From Desulfitibacter sp. BRH_c19 (GTDB taxonomy: Bacteria > Bacillota > DSM-16504 > Desulfitibacterales > Desulfitibacteraceae), in assembly GCA_001515945.1 (NCBI GenBank), contig LOER01000032.1, positions 182,665 to 246,664 on the forward strand: a stretch of DNA of 64,000 bases, written 5' to 3'. How positions within the stretch are numbered: position 1 is the stretch's first letter; every line of letters begins with the position of its first letter. Position numbers and translations under genes: made by a program. The notes under the pieces are model-generated. The model was not told the origin of the DNA. It ran no database searches and saw nothing but the letters and a program-made list of their open reading frames with translations. Positions 34,522 to 43,390 of the stretch are shown one piece after another.

Positions 34522-35688
34522 CTATTTGTGTTTATTATATAAAGGTGACATTGCTCTTAATCTATCAACTATCTGAGGAAGCACCTCTAAAACATAATCA
34601 ACATCTTCTTCGGTATTTTCTCTACCTAATGTCATCCTTAATGAACCATGTGCTATTTCATGAGACAAGCCCATAGCTAAGAGTACATGGGATGGGTCTA
34701 AAGAACCTGAAGTACAAGCTGAACCACTAGACGCTCCTATCCCTCTCATATCTAAACTCAATAATAATGATTCACCTTCAATAAATTCTACACTAACGTT
34801 CACATTGCTGGCAATTCTTTTTTCTGGATGACCATTTAATCTTGTATGAGGTATGTTTTCTAAAATACCCTTTGTTAGCTTATCACGTAATTTACTGAGT
34901 CTTTCTGTCTCTTGCTCCATTTCCTTTTCAGCAAGTTCTGCAGCTAGAGCAAAACCTACAATTCCACTAAGGTTTTCTGTTCCAGGCCTTTTCTTACGCT
35001 CCTGTGCACCACCAAACATGATGCTGTTTAGCTTAACACCCTTTCTTACATATAGAACTCCAACACCTTTAGGGCCATAAATCTTGTGACTTGATCCGCT
35101 TAGCATGTCTATATTAAGTTCATTGACTTTTACAGAAATTTTGCCCAAGCTTTGTACAGCGTCTGTATGGAAGAGAATACCCTTTTCCTTAGCGATTTTT
35201 GCCATTTCCGAGATATCCTGAATAGTTCCAATTTCATTATTTACATGCATTATTGATATTAAAATAGTTTCTGGCTTGATTGCCTTTTCAAGGTCTTCTA
35301 CCCTTATTAATCCCTGATCATCCACAGGTAGATATGTCACCTCAAAGCCCTGCTTCTCTAAATATTTACAAGTATCCATTACTGCATGATGTTCGATTGA
35401 AGAAGTGATAATATGCTTACCTTTTTTACTGTTAGCAAAGGCTGCACCGAGTACAGCAACATTGTCTGATTCTGTACCACCACTAGTAAAGAATATCTCT
35501 TTAGGTTCTGCACCTATAAGGTTTGCTATTTTTTCCCTAGCTTCATCTAGAGCTTTTCTGGCTTCTCTACCAAAGCTATGAATACTTGATGGGTTGCCAA
35601 ACTTGTCTACCATATATTCTACCACCAAGTCAGCGACTTCTTTTCTTACCGCTGTGGTAGCACTATGGTCTAAATAAACTTTTCTCAT
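34522..35688 (-). CDS. iscS: Cysteine desulfurase IscS/NifS
   Basis: 388 aa. PLP fold type I: YLDHSATTAVRKEV, FTSGGTESDN, HHAVMDTC, VNNEIGTIQD, HTDAVQSLG, SSHKIYGPKGVGVLY with the PLP lysine, and SSGSACTSGSLDPSHVL with the catalytic Cys. It releases sulfur from cysteine for IscU and MnmA. AGGAGG precedes the ATG. Confidence 0.97.
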   Translation of the reverse strand: MRKVYLDHSATTAVRKEVADLVVEYMVDKFGNPSSIHSFGREARKALDEAREKIANLIGAEPKEIFFTSGGTESDNVAVLGAAFANSKKGKHIITSSIEHHAVMDTCKYLEKQGFEVTYLPVDDQGLIRVEDLEKAIKPETILISIMHVNNEIGTIQDISEMAKIAKEKGILFHTDAVQSLGKISVKVNELNIDMLSGSSHKIYGPKGVGVLYVRKGVKLNSIMFGGAQERKKRPGTENLSGIVGFALAAELAEKEMEQETERLSKLRDKLTKGILENIPHTRLNGHPEKRIASNVNVSVEFIEGESLLLSLDMRGIGASSGSACTSGSLDPSHVLLAMGLSHEIAHGSLRMTLGRENTEEDVDYVLEVLPQIVDRLRAMSPLYNKHK

Positions 35689-35720
35689 CTCAATTCCTCC
35701 TGTTTATCTTTAGCGGGTTA

Positions 35721-36173
35721 TTAAGTCCCCAGCCGCTTGTTTTCCACTAAACCTTCTTTTTTAACTTCAGCACACATATCTGCTAGTGTTATAGAATCTA
35801 GAACTTGTGTAACGCTATCTCTAACTTTTTCCCAGACCATTTTGGTTGCACAACCACCAGCTCTAACACATGCATTATCCTGATTTTCTTCATTTACACA
35901 GTCCATGGGACCAAGAGAACCTTCTAGTGTACGTATAATATCTCCTACACAAGTTTTCTCTGGGCTTTTTGCCAGATTATATCCTCCCTGAGCTCCTCTT
36001 GTGCTTTCTACCAATCCTGCTCTTCTCAAACTAGCTAGTAGTTGCTCTAAATAAGGTTCTGAGATAGACTGTTTCTCAGCTATTAGCTTAAGTGGAATAG
36101 GACCTCCACCATAATGCATAGCCAATTCAAACATTGCCCTTAAGCCGTATTCTCCTCTGGTGGATAATTTCAT
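35721..36173 (-). CDS. iscR: Rrf2 family regulator IscR-like
   Basis: 150 aa. MKLSTRGEYGLRAMFELA begins the winged-helix Rrf2 domain. The cluster-binding loop holds three cysteines (DCVNEENQDNACVRAGGC), which matches IscR spacing in type. It is first in iscR-iscS-iscU-mnmA and likely senses Fe-S status to control the operon. The open frame reaches 36209, but GGGGTGG sits 6 nt before the ATG at 36173. Confidence 0.94.
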   Translation of the reverse strand: MKLSTRGEYGLRAMFELAMHYGGGPIPLKLIAEKQSISEPYLEQLLASLRRAGLVESTRGAQGGYNLAKSPEKTCVGDIIRTLEGSLGPMDCVNEENQDNACVRAGGCATKMVWEKVRDSVTQVLDSITLADMCAEVKKEGLVENKRLGT

Positions 36174-36222
36174 TTTAAACCACCCCACTTTTTGAAAACT
36201 TAATACCATCCTTTAGGGCACT

Positions 36223-36241
36223 TATACTTTGTGGTAGTATA
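36223..36241. promoter_or_regulatory. Palindrome, candidate IscR operator
   Basis: TATACT and AGTATA arms flank a 7-nt centre, a perfect inverted repeat of 6 bp, about 50 nt before the iscR start. Its position in the leader of a self-regulating Rrf2 gene suggests an operator, but no DNA-binding data can be read from sequence alone. Confidence 0.45.
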
Positions 36242-36308
36242 AAAAAAAGCTTCTGCTAAGTTAATCAAGCTAAAACCGAGTAAACTACTTGGGTATCCTC
36301 TTATTAAT

Positions 36309-36336
36309 ATATTAATGATATTTATTGAAATGTCAA
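36309..36336 (-). promoter_or_regulatory. Promoter of the isc operon
   Basis: On the minus strand TTGACA and TAATAT are separated by 16 nt, between rarA (stop 36355) and iscR. It is a close match to the housekeeping consensus. The leader of about 125 nt contains the palindrome at 36223-36241. Confidence 0.7.
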
Positions 36337-36354
36337 TGCTTAAACTAAAGTTTT

Positions 36355-37656
36355 TTACTCAGAGTTAATTTTTCCATCTTTTTCAGTTTTATTCTTAGGA
36401 AGATAGTACCTCTTATTCTTTAATTTATCAGGAAGATACTGCTGCTCCACCCAGTTATCTGGATAACTATGAGGATAAAGATAGCCTATCCCCTTGCCAA
36501 GTTCTTTAGCTCCCTTGTAATGACCATTTGCTAAATGAGAGGGTACCTCACCTGTTTCTCCATTTCTTATATCACTTAAAGCAGCATCTATGGCTGTTAT
36601 TACAGAGTTGCTTTTAGGTGCTAGCGCTAGATGTAGTGCAGCCTGTGCTAGATTTATCCTTGCTTCAGGTAATCCAATGAACTCTAATGCATTAAAAGCA
36701 GCTACTGCAACTTGTAGAGCCTGTGGGTCAGCCATCCCAATATCCTCTGAAGCATGAACAATCATCCTTCTGGCAATGAATCTAGGGTCTTCTCCTGCAT
36801 CAAGCATCCTAGCTAGGTAATGGATAGTGGCATTAGGATCAGAACCACGAATACTTTTTATAAAAGCTGAAATTACATCGTAGTGATAGTCTCCAGTTTT
36901 ATCATAATTAACCGCAGGTCTTTGCAAGCAATCCTCTATTATACCTAGATCAATGACACGGATTCCTTGTGAGTTTGGTGCTGTTGTAAGTACAGCCATT
37001 TCCAGAGAATTAAGGGCTATTCTGGCATCACCGCCAGCACATTTTACTAAATGATTGATAGCTTCTTCTGTAACCTGAAATTTATAATTACCTAGACCTC
37101 TTTCCTCATCTTTTGATGCTATTGTCACTATATTCTCTATTTGTTTCTCATTTAAAGAAGCCAATTGAAAGATTCTTGACCTAGATCGTAATGGGCCATT
37201 AATCTCAAAATATGGATTTTCAGTAGTTGCTCCAATAAGGGTTAAGGTTCCATCTTCTACAGATGGAAGCAACGCATCCTGTTGTGATTTGTTAAATCTG
37301 TGAATTTCATCGATAAAAAGAATTGTCTTCTCATTGTACATTCCTAATCTTTCTTCTGCTTCTTTAATAATACGCCTTAAATCTCCTACTCCAGAAGTAA
37401 CTGCATTTAAACTATGAAAATGGGATTTAGTAAGATTGGAAATAACCTTCGCTAGAGTGGTCTTTCCACTACCTGGAGGTCCATAGAATATAAGTGACCC
37501 TAACCTGTCTGCCTCAATTGCCCTTCTTAAAAATTTGCCTTTACCTAGAATATGCTCCTGCCCAATAAATTCGTCTAGGTTTCTAGGTCGCATCCTAACG
37601 GCGAGTGGGGCTGATCGTTTTAGCGTTTGGTCTTTTGAAAAGGAAAATAAGTCCAT
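36355..37656 (-). CDS. rarA: Replication-associated recombination protein RarA
   Basis: 433 aa. AAA+ core: GPPGSGKTTLAKVI (Walker A), [20 protein letters not shown] (Walker B and following), GATTENPYFEIN (sensor 1), and the RarA-type C-terminal tetramerisation region (GSDPNATIHYLARMLDAGEDPRFIARRM, quoted in part). It acts at stalled replication forks. Located between trxA and iscR. Confidence 0.96.
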   Translation of the reverse strand: MDLFSFSKDQTLKRSAPLAVRMRPRNLDEFIGQEHILGKGKFLRRAIEADRLGSLIFYGPPGSGKTTLAKVISNLTKSHFHSLNAVTSGVGDLRRIIKEAEERLGMYNEKTILFIDEIHRFNKSQQDALLPSVEDGTLTLIGATTENPYFEINGPLRSRSRIFQLASLNEKQIENIVTIASKDEERGLGNYKFQVTEEAINHLVKCAGGDARIALNSLEMAVLTTAPNSQGIRVIDLGIIEDCLQRPAVNYDKTGDYHYDVISAFIKSIRGSDPNATIHYLARMLDAGEDPRFIARRMIVHASEDIGMADPQALQVAVAAFNALEFIGLPEARINLAQAALHLALAPKSNSVITAIDAALSDIRNGETGEVPSHLANGHYKGAKELGKGIGYLYPHSYPDNWVEQQYLPDKLKNKRYYLPKNKTEKDGKINSE

Positions 37657-37677
37657 CTTTTAACCATCCTTTAAATA

Positions 37678-37731
37678 AAGCTTTCAATTACTTCTACAGT
37701 TAATGAGTGCTGTAAAGGCAACTGAAAGCTT
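37678..37731 (-). terminator. Long hairpin between trxA and rarA
   Basis: On the minus strand AAGCTTTCAGTT and AATTGAAAGCTT form a 12-bp stem (one G-U pair). Inside the loop TACAG and CTGTA can form a second stem. It is followed by TATTTAAAGG, a weak U-tract. It may terminate trxA or stabilise its 3' end, or attenuate rarA. Confidence 0.5.
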
Positions 37732-37751
37732 AATGTATACTTACCCAGTTT

Positions 37752-38081
37752 TTAAGAGTGCTTTTTTAAAAGCGATGATAGATCATTTTTGGTTTTAAAG
37801 CCAACTATCCTTTCAACCTCGTCTCCATCTTTAAATATAATCATCGTAGGTATACTCATTACTCCAAATTGAGCTGGAGTCTGTGGATTTTCATCAACAT
37901 TCAGCTTACCCACTTTAATTGTTCCAGCTAATTCTTCTGCTATTTCATCAATTACTGGTGCAATCATTGTACATGGTCCACACCAGGCAGCCCAAAAATC
38001 AACTAAAACTGTTTCCTTTGAGTTTAATACCTCTGTTTCAAAATTACTATCTAATACTTTTACTATCTTGTCACTTGCCAT
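37752..38081 (-). CDS. trxA: Thioredoxin
   Basis: 109 aa. [22 protein letters not shown] carries the WCGPC active site. The cis-proline is in MSIPTMIIF and the C-terminal [12 protein letters not shown] is normal. It is the standard cytosolic disulfide reductant. GGAGAG precedes the ATG. A hairpin GAGCTAA/TTAGCTC stands upstream at 38141-38159. Confidence 0.97.
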   Translation of the reverse strand: MASDKIVKVLDSNFETEVLNSKETVLVDFWAAWCGPCTMIAPVIDEIAEELAGTIKVGKLNVDENPQTPAQFGVMSIPTMIIFKDGDEVERIVGFKTKNDLSSLLKKHS

Positions 38082-38140
38082 TTAAACTCTCTCCTTTCAG
38101 GATAATCAAGTTGTGAACACACTATGTAATAATGAGCTAA

Positions 38141-38159
38141 CTATATTAGCTCGATAGTC
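38141..38159. other. Hairpin between tcdA and trxA
   Basis: GAGCTAA and TTAGCTC form a perfect 7-bp stem with a 5-nt loop, about 40 nt after the tcdA stop. It lacks a U-tract, so termination is uncertain. Confidence 0.4.
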
Positions 38160-38200
38160 AGATTATATTATATATGATAATCTAAAGCAATATAAGTAGG

Positions 38201-38932
38201 TCATTCTGAACGAACCTTCACAGAATCTACAAAATATGAAATAACATAATAGGCTAGGTAATAGCCGGCCACAGCTGGTACAAAAGAAATTGATCCAGGT
38301 ATTGAGTTTTTTCCTGGAGGAATATTCTCTGTACTTTCTTGTATTACCTGTAATGGCGTATCAGGTGAATATACTACTGGCACACCATTTGAAATACCCT
38401 TTTTTCTCAGTTCTCTGCGTACAACCCGAGCTAAGGGGCATGCCGTGGTTTTGGAAATGTCATCTATTGTAAGAGTCAGGGGATTTATTTTGTTTCCTGC
38501 ACCCATACTTGAGATGATTGGAATGTTTTTGGTTTTGCACCGAGTTATAATATCTAATTTGGCAGAGACATTATCAACTGCATCTATCACAAAATCATAA
38601 TCAGTAGTTAAAAAGTAGTCTCCCCTATCTGGTGAATAAAATTCTTGTAATGCTTTTACATCTATCACTGGATTAATATCTTTTACCCTCTCTTGCATTA
38701 CTTCTACCTTTGCTCTACCTACTGTACTTTCCAGGGAATGAAGCTGCCTGTTGATATTCGTGACTGCAATGAGATCATGATCGACTAAGGTTAGACTTCC
38801 TATGCCTGTCCTTGCAAGTGCTTCAACGGCATGGGTACCAACCCCTCCAATTCCCAGGACAAGTACCTTTTTCTTTTTTATTTCAGACATTGCCTTTTGT
38901 CCTAGCAACATCTCTGTTCTTGAAAAACGCAT
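38201..38932 (-). CDS. tcdA: tRNA threonylcarbamoyladenosine dehydratase TcdA
   Basis: About 243 aa. E1-like ThiF fold: VLVLGIGGVGTHAVEALARTGIG (nucleotide motif), DHDLIAVTNINRQLHS, DAVDNVSAKLDI, and SSMGAGNKINP. It cyclises t6A to ct6A at tRNA position 37. The frame extends to 39010 inside aspS, but AGAAGG precedes the ATG at 38932 (MRFSRTEMLLG), the normal family start. Confidence 0.93.
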   Translation of the reverse strand: MRFSRTEMLLGQKAMSEIKKKKVLVLGIGGVGTHAVEALARTGIGSLTLVDHDLIAVTNINRQLHSLESTVGRAKVEVMQERVKDINPVIDVKALQEFYSPDRGDYFLTTDYDFVIDAVDNVSAKLDIITRCKTKNIPIISSMGAGNKINPLTLTIDDISKTTACPLARVVRRELRKKGISNGVPVVYSPDTPLQVIQESTENIPPGKNSIPGSISFVPAVAGYYLAYYVISYFVDSVKVRSE

Positions 38933-38948
38933 TTTAAAACCTTCTTTG

Positions 38949-40751
38949 CTATTTCTCCCCTTCGGGTAATACTGTTTGAATATGCAGTTCTTGAAGCTGC
39001 GGCTGATCAACTGCTGATGGAGCTTCAGTTAAAAGATCTGAAGCACTTTGCGTTTTTGGAAATGCAATTACATCTCTGATACTAGATTTCCCTGCTAGGA
39101 GCATTATCATTCTATCCATACCAAGTGCAATTCCGCCATGGGGAGGAGTTCCATATTCAAAGGCTTTTAACATATAACCAAATTTACTTTCAGTTTTCTC
39201 TTTATCTAAACCCAAAAGCTTAAATATTTTCTCCTGAATATCTCTACTGTGGATTCTAATACTTCCTCCACCTAACTCTAGTCCATTAAGGGCGAGGTCA
39301 TAAGCCTTGGCTCTTACCTTGCCAGGTTCAGATTCTAACTTTTCTAGGTCTTCATCAACAGGAGCAGTAAATGGATGGTGAATGGATACCCAACGCTTTT
39401 CATCGTCATCATATTCTAATAGGGGAAAGCGAGTAACCCATGTAAATTTTAATTTTTTGTCATCTAATAAATCCAATCTTTTTGCCATCTCTACCCTTAA
39501 ATGACCTAGAGAATCAGCTACTATATTTGGTTTATCTGCTACAAAAAGAAGCAAATCATTTGGTTTTCCGTCTAGTGTTTGTAAAATCCCAGCTATTTCT
39601 TCTTCTTTTAAAAACTTGCTAATTGGTGATTTTATACCATTTTCTCCTACAATAATCCAGGCTAGTCCCTTTGCACCATAGATGGAAACAAGCTTCGTCA
39701 GGTCATCTATTTCTTTTCTTGAATAATTACCACAGCCAGAAGCATTAATTGCCTTTACTTGACCACCTGATTTAACTACACTTGCAAAGACTTTGAAATC
39801 GGAATTTACAACTATATTTGATACATCCTTTAACTCCATTTCAAATCTTAGGTCTGGTTTATCAGATCCATATCTACTCATGGCTTCATCATAAGTCATC
39901 CTAGGAAATGGCGTTGGTATAGTTTTCCCCAAGGTTTTCTTTACAACAAAGGCCATCATTTCTTCCAGAAGCTTATATATATCTTCCTCATCTATAAAGG
40001 ACATCTCCATGTCTAGCTGAGTAAATTCTGGTTGTCTATCTGCTCTAAGATCCTCATCTCTAAAGCAGCGAACTATTTGAAAATACTTGTCCATCCCTGA
40101 AACCATTAGGAGCTGTTTGAAAATTTGCGGTGACTGGGGTAAGGCATAAAATTCTCCGGGATGCACCCTGCTAGGAACTAAATAGTCTCTTGCCCCCTCT
40201 GGTGAACTTCTTGTTAGTATAGGGGTTTCTAACTCAAGAAAATTCTCCTTGTCAAGATAATCTCTGATGGCTTTATTAACTTTATGTCTTAGGATCATTA
40301 TTTGCTGCATATCAGGTCTTCTTAAATCTAAATATCTGTGTTTAAGCCTAACATTCTCATCTACGTCCACATTTTCAGTAATATAGAAAGGTGGCGTTTT
40401 TGCAGGGTTAAGAATTTTAAGCTCACTAGCATAAACTTCAACTGCTCCTGTAGGTAAATTAGGATTCACTGTGCCTCCAGGTCTTGGACGTACTTCTCCT
40501 ACTATTGCTAAAACAAATTCGCTACGCACATCCTCAGCTTTATTAAAGGAAGCTTGGTCAACTTCTTGACTAAAGACAACCTGTACCATACCTGTTATAT
40601 CCCTTAGGTCTAAGAAAATTAGTCCACCATGATCCCTTCTTTTATTAACCCAACCCATTAGGGTAACCTTTTCACCCAGGTTTTCTTTTGTTAGTTGAGC
40701 ACAATGGTGACTCCTTTTTAAGCCTGCTAAGCTCTCTGCAGTTACTGACAT
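38949..40751 (-). CDS. aspS: Aspartyl-tRNA synthetase
   Basis: 600 aa, bacterial type. OB-fold anticodon domain ([23 protein letters not shown], in part), class II motif 2 ([23 protein letters not shown], in part), the GAD insert (about residues 290-420) and motif 3 ([15 protein letters not shown]). It lies directly after hemZ; hisS, commonly paired with aspS in clostridia, is not present here. Confidence 0.97.
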   Translation of the reverse strand: MSVTAESLAGLKRSHHCAQLTKENLGEKVTLMGWVNKRRDHGGLIFLDLRDITGMVQVVFSQEVDQASFNKAEDVRSEFVLAIVGEVRPRPGGTVNPNLPTGAVEVYASELKILNPAKTPPFYITENVDVDENVRLKHRYLDLRRPDMQQIMILRHKVNKAIRDYLDKENFLELETPILTRSSPEGARDYLVPSRVHPGEFYALPQSPQIFKQLLMVSGMDKYFQIVRCFRDEDLRADRQPEFTQLDMEMSFIDEEDIYKLLEEMMAFVVKKTLGKTIPTPFPRMTYDEAMSRYGSDKPDLRFEMELKDVSNIVVNSDFKVFASVVKSGGQVKAINASGCGNYSRKEIDDLTKLVSIYGAKGLAWIIVGENGIKSPISKFLKEEEIAGILQTLDGKPNDLLLFVADKPNIVADSLGHLRVEMAKRLDLLDDKKLKFTWVTRFPLLEYDDDEKRWVSIHHPFTAPVDEDLEKLESEPGKVRAKAYDLALNGLELGGGSIRIHSRDIQEKIFKLLGLDKEKTESKFGYMLKAFEYGTPPHGGIALGMDRMIMLLAGKSSIRDVIAFPKTQSASDLLTEAPSAVDQPQLQELHIQTVLPEGEK

Positions 40752-40794
40752 GTTTTTTCCTCCTTGTTGTATATAAGAAAATCTTAATTGTTAT

Positions 40795-42276
40795 CTAGTT
40801 AATTGTAGATTTATTAGTTAAAACTTCTAATAGAAGTTTCACTTTATCACGCACTAGATTTTCTCTCTGCCCATATATTATTGAATCCTTGGGATTATAA
40901 TAAACTCCATGAATATTAAAAGCATCTTGATGGATAAATTTTGATGCTGCACCTGCGCCAAATCCAATTATGGTTTGTCTTTCTTCCATCATCATTACAT
41001 TATACCAGCTTTCCTCACCCTTAAGAGAATATCCTGTATTTTCAAGATCTCCTAAGCTTCTTTTTTGTCGATAAAGGTAATATGGGTCAAAGCCATTTTC
41101 CCTAAGAATTTGATTAGCCTTGTAATACATATCAGATACCTCTGAAGGTTCTGGAAGGTGAACCTGAATCCTTCTAAGCTTTGAAGCAGTTTTAATTGCC
41201 AGTATATGGGCTGTTATGTTATGAGGCTTTAGCTCAATAAGCTTTTCTGTAGAGTTCTTAACCACACCTGAGCTCTCACCTGGTAATCCTAAAATTAAAT
41301 CCATATTTAACTTTAATTGAAGCTTGTGCACCAATGATACTGCTTCGTAAATCTGTGATATTGCATGTAATCTACCTATTAAATCTAGTGTTTCTTGCTT
41401 CATTGTTTGGGGGTTTACACTAACCCTAGTTACCCCATATTCCTTTGCAATTTTAAGCTTGTCATATTCTATTGTGTCTGGTCTACCCGCCTCAAGAGTA
41501 TATTCTTTTAGATTATACCCAGAAACTAGAGGTGCTAATGTTTTTAGAAGGCCTTCTAGTTGCAAGCTATTTAATACTGTTGGTGTTCCTCCTCCAATAT
41601 AAATTGATTCTACATTAATATCAAAATCTTCTATAGCTGCAAGAAATTCCTTTATCTCTTTTTTTAGGGCTTCTAGATAACCATTAATCCTGTTAGAAAA
41701 CTTCTTGACCTCATACGCAGGAAACGAACAATAAAGGCATCTAGATGGGCAAAACGGTATTCCTATATATAGATTAATACCAATTTGTTTCTTACTAATC
41801 TGTTTGAATAGCTTTTTCTGGCCTTGGACTACCTCTTTCACAACTTGAATTTTTTTATCACTTAGGCAAAATTCTTTTCTGAGATATTGATCCAGTTCCG
41901 CTTTTCCTAAACCTTGGTCGAGGAGCCTGTGAACAACCTTAGTAGGCCTAACCCCGGTCAGTATTCCCCATGGTTTTTCGTCTTGTTTAAATAATTCTAA
42001 AAGTAACTTATAAAAGGCAAGTCTAACTAATCTTCTGAGCTGACTTCTCAAATGTTCTTCCATTTCTTCTCTTACTTCAGTTATTGTAATTTCCTTTTGC
42101 CAATGGCTAGTTGCTTTAACTATTATTTTAGTGTCATTAACTTGATACTTTATTTCAAAGTGACATTGATTTCCAGGAGTCCATTCACTAATCTTTTGAA
42201 ATGGAAAATATATTAAAAATAAATCTTCAATTGTTTTTACAAGGCTTTCTGGCGAAAATTTCACATAGTAGTTCAT
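40795..42276 (-). CDS. hemZ: Radical SAM coproporphyrinogen oxidase-like protein HemZ
   Basis: 493 aa. The radical SAM motif is IPFCPSRCLYCSFPAY (CxxxCxxC) near residue 175, followed by SIYIGGGTPTVL and EYTLEAGRPDTI. The roughly 170-residue N-terminal extension, with PWGILTGVRPTKVVHRL, distinguishes HemZ from HemN/HemW. It is related to oxygen-independent coproporphyrinogen III dehydrogenase, but this HemZ branch may act on another substrate. Starts 3 nt after the MBL gene. Confidence 0.9.
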   Translation of the reverse strand: MNYYVKFSPESLVKTIEDLFLIYFPFQKISEWTPGNQCHFEIKYQVNDTKIIVKATSHWQKEITITEVREEMEEHLRSQLRRLVRLAFYKLLLELFKQDEKPWGILTGVRPTKVVHRLLDQGLGKAELDQYLRKEFCLSDKKIQVVKEVVQGQKKLFKQISKKQIGINLYIGIPFCPSRCLYCSFPAYEVKKFSNRINGYLEALKKEIKEFLAAIEDFDINVESIYIGGGTPTVLNSLQLEGLLKTLAPLVSGYNLKEYTLEAGRPDTIEYDKLKIAKEYGVTRVSVNPQTMKQETLDLIGRLHAISQIYEAVSLVHKLQLKLNMDLILGLPGESSGVVKNSTEKLIELKPHNITAHILAIKTASKLRRIQVHLPEPSEVSDMYYKANQILRENGFDPYYLYRQKRSLGDLENTGYSLKGEESWYNVMMMEERQTIIGFGAGAASKFIHQDAFNIHGVYYNPKDSIIYGQRENLVRDKVKLLLEVLTNKSTIN

Positions 42277-42279
42277 TAT

Positions 42280-42897
42280 TTAAAAGTATGGGTTGGTTTG
42301 CTTTTCGTACCCTAGATTAGATTTTGGACCATGACCTGGATATATAGGTAGGCTATCATCAAGAGACGCTAGCTTAACCTTTAGTGAATTTATTATAGTA
42401 TTATAGTCTCCTCCTGGCAAATCGGTTCTGCCAATTGAACCTGCAAAGAGAGTATCTCCTGTAAACAGTAAATCATGGCCTTTGAGTGAAATACAACCTG
42501 GAGTGTGGCCTGGAGTATGTATTACCTCTAAGGAGATATCCCCTAGAGTTATCTTATCCCCTTCTTTTAATAAAACATCTGCCTCAACTAGCTCTTCTGC
42601 ATTTGGAACCCATGCCTTTAAGCAGAGGTTCTCATCTTTTAAATATTCCTTATCTGCTTCATGGATATAAATTTGGGCACTTGTTTTTTCTTTAAGAAAG
42701 CTGTTAGCACCAATATGATCATAGTGACCATGGGTGTTGACTATTATCTCTAACTTATAGCCATCATTTTCTATAATACTAAGGATTCTTTCTCCTTCAT
42801 CTCCTGGATCAATAACAAGGCATTTCTTAGTTCTATCACAGCCCAATAGATATGCATTGCTCTGTAAACTACCTACAGGTAATGTTTTAAAGTACAC
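42280..42897 (-). CDS. MBL-fold hydrolase, glyoxalase II-like (YqgX)
   Basis: 205 aa. Metal-binding motif VNTHGHYDHIGAN (HxHxDH), VIHTPGHTPGCISL, LFTGDTLFAGSIGRTDLPGGD, and YPGHGPKSN. The family includes hydroxyacylglutathione hydrolase-like enzymes; the substrate in clostridia is unknown. Start is GTG after GGGTGAG. Lies between dtd and hemZ. Confidence 0.92.
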   Translation of the reverse strand: MYFKTLPVGSLQSNAYLLGCDRTKKCLVIDPGDEGERILSIIENDGYKLEIIVNTHGHYDHIGANSFLKEKTSAQIYIHEADKEYLKDENLCLKAWVPNAEELVEADVLLKEGDKITLGDISLEVIHTPGHTPGCISLKGHDLLFTGDTLFAGSIGRTDLPGGDYNTIINSLKVKLASLDDSLPIYPGHGPKSNLGYEKQTNPYF

Positions 42898-42911
42898 AAT
42901 ATCTCACCCTT

Positions 42912-43364
42912 TCAAAAAAGTTTAGAACTGTCCAAAAGCATTGTTACAGGACCCTCATTTACAGAATCAATAATCATATATTCTCTAAATATACCAGTTC
43001 CAACATCAATTTTCCATTTATTTTGCATTTGTTCGACAAAATATCTAAAAAGCCTTTCACCCTCATCAGGTGGTGCAGAATCCCCAAAGCTTGGTCTACG
43101 ACCCTTACAGCAGTTGCCATAGAGTGTAAATTGAGAGACTATTAAGGCCTGTCCCTGTTTATCAATAAGTGAAAGGTTCATTTTACCTGCATCATCTTCA
43201 AATATCCTTAGGTTAGATATTTTGTCTGCTAGATAGTCTGCATCTTTTTCAGAATCACCTTTACCTACACCTAGATATATGAGAACTCCAGTCTTAATCT
43301 GGCCGGTTATTTGGCCTGACACTTTTACTGAAGCAGATGAAACTCTTTGTACTACTGCTCTCAC
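42912..43364 (-). CDS. dtd: D-aminoacyl-tRNA deacylase
   Basis: 150 aa. MRAVVQRVSSASVKV at the N-terminus, LIVSQFTLYGNCCKGRRPSF, and NEGPVTMLLDS with the Gly-cisPro pair, are the DTD signatures. It removes D-amino acids and Gly from mischarged tRNA. Start is GTG, 8 nt after AAGGAGG. It directly follows rel, the usual Firmicutes arrangement. Confidence 0.97.
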   Translation of the reverse strand: MRAVVQRVSSASVKVSGQITGQIKTGVLIYLGVGKGDSEKDADYLADKISNLRIFEDDAGKMNLSLIDKQGQALIVSQFTLYGNCCKGRRPSFGDSAPPDEGERLFRYFVEQMQNKWKIDVGTGIFREYMIIDSVNEGPVTMLLDSSKLF

Positions 43365-43390
43365 AAGTACGCCTCCTTCCCCAATTTAGG

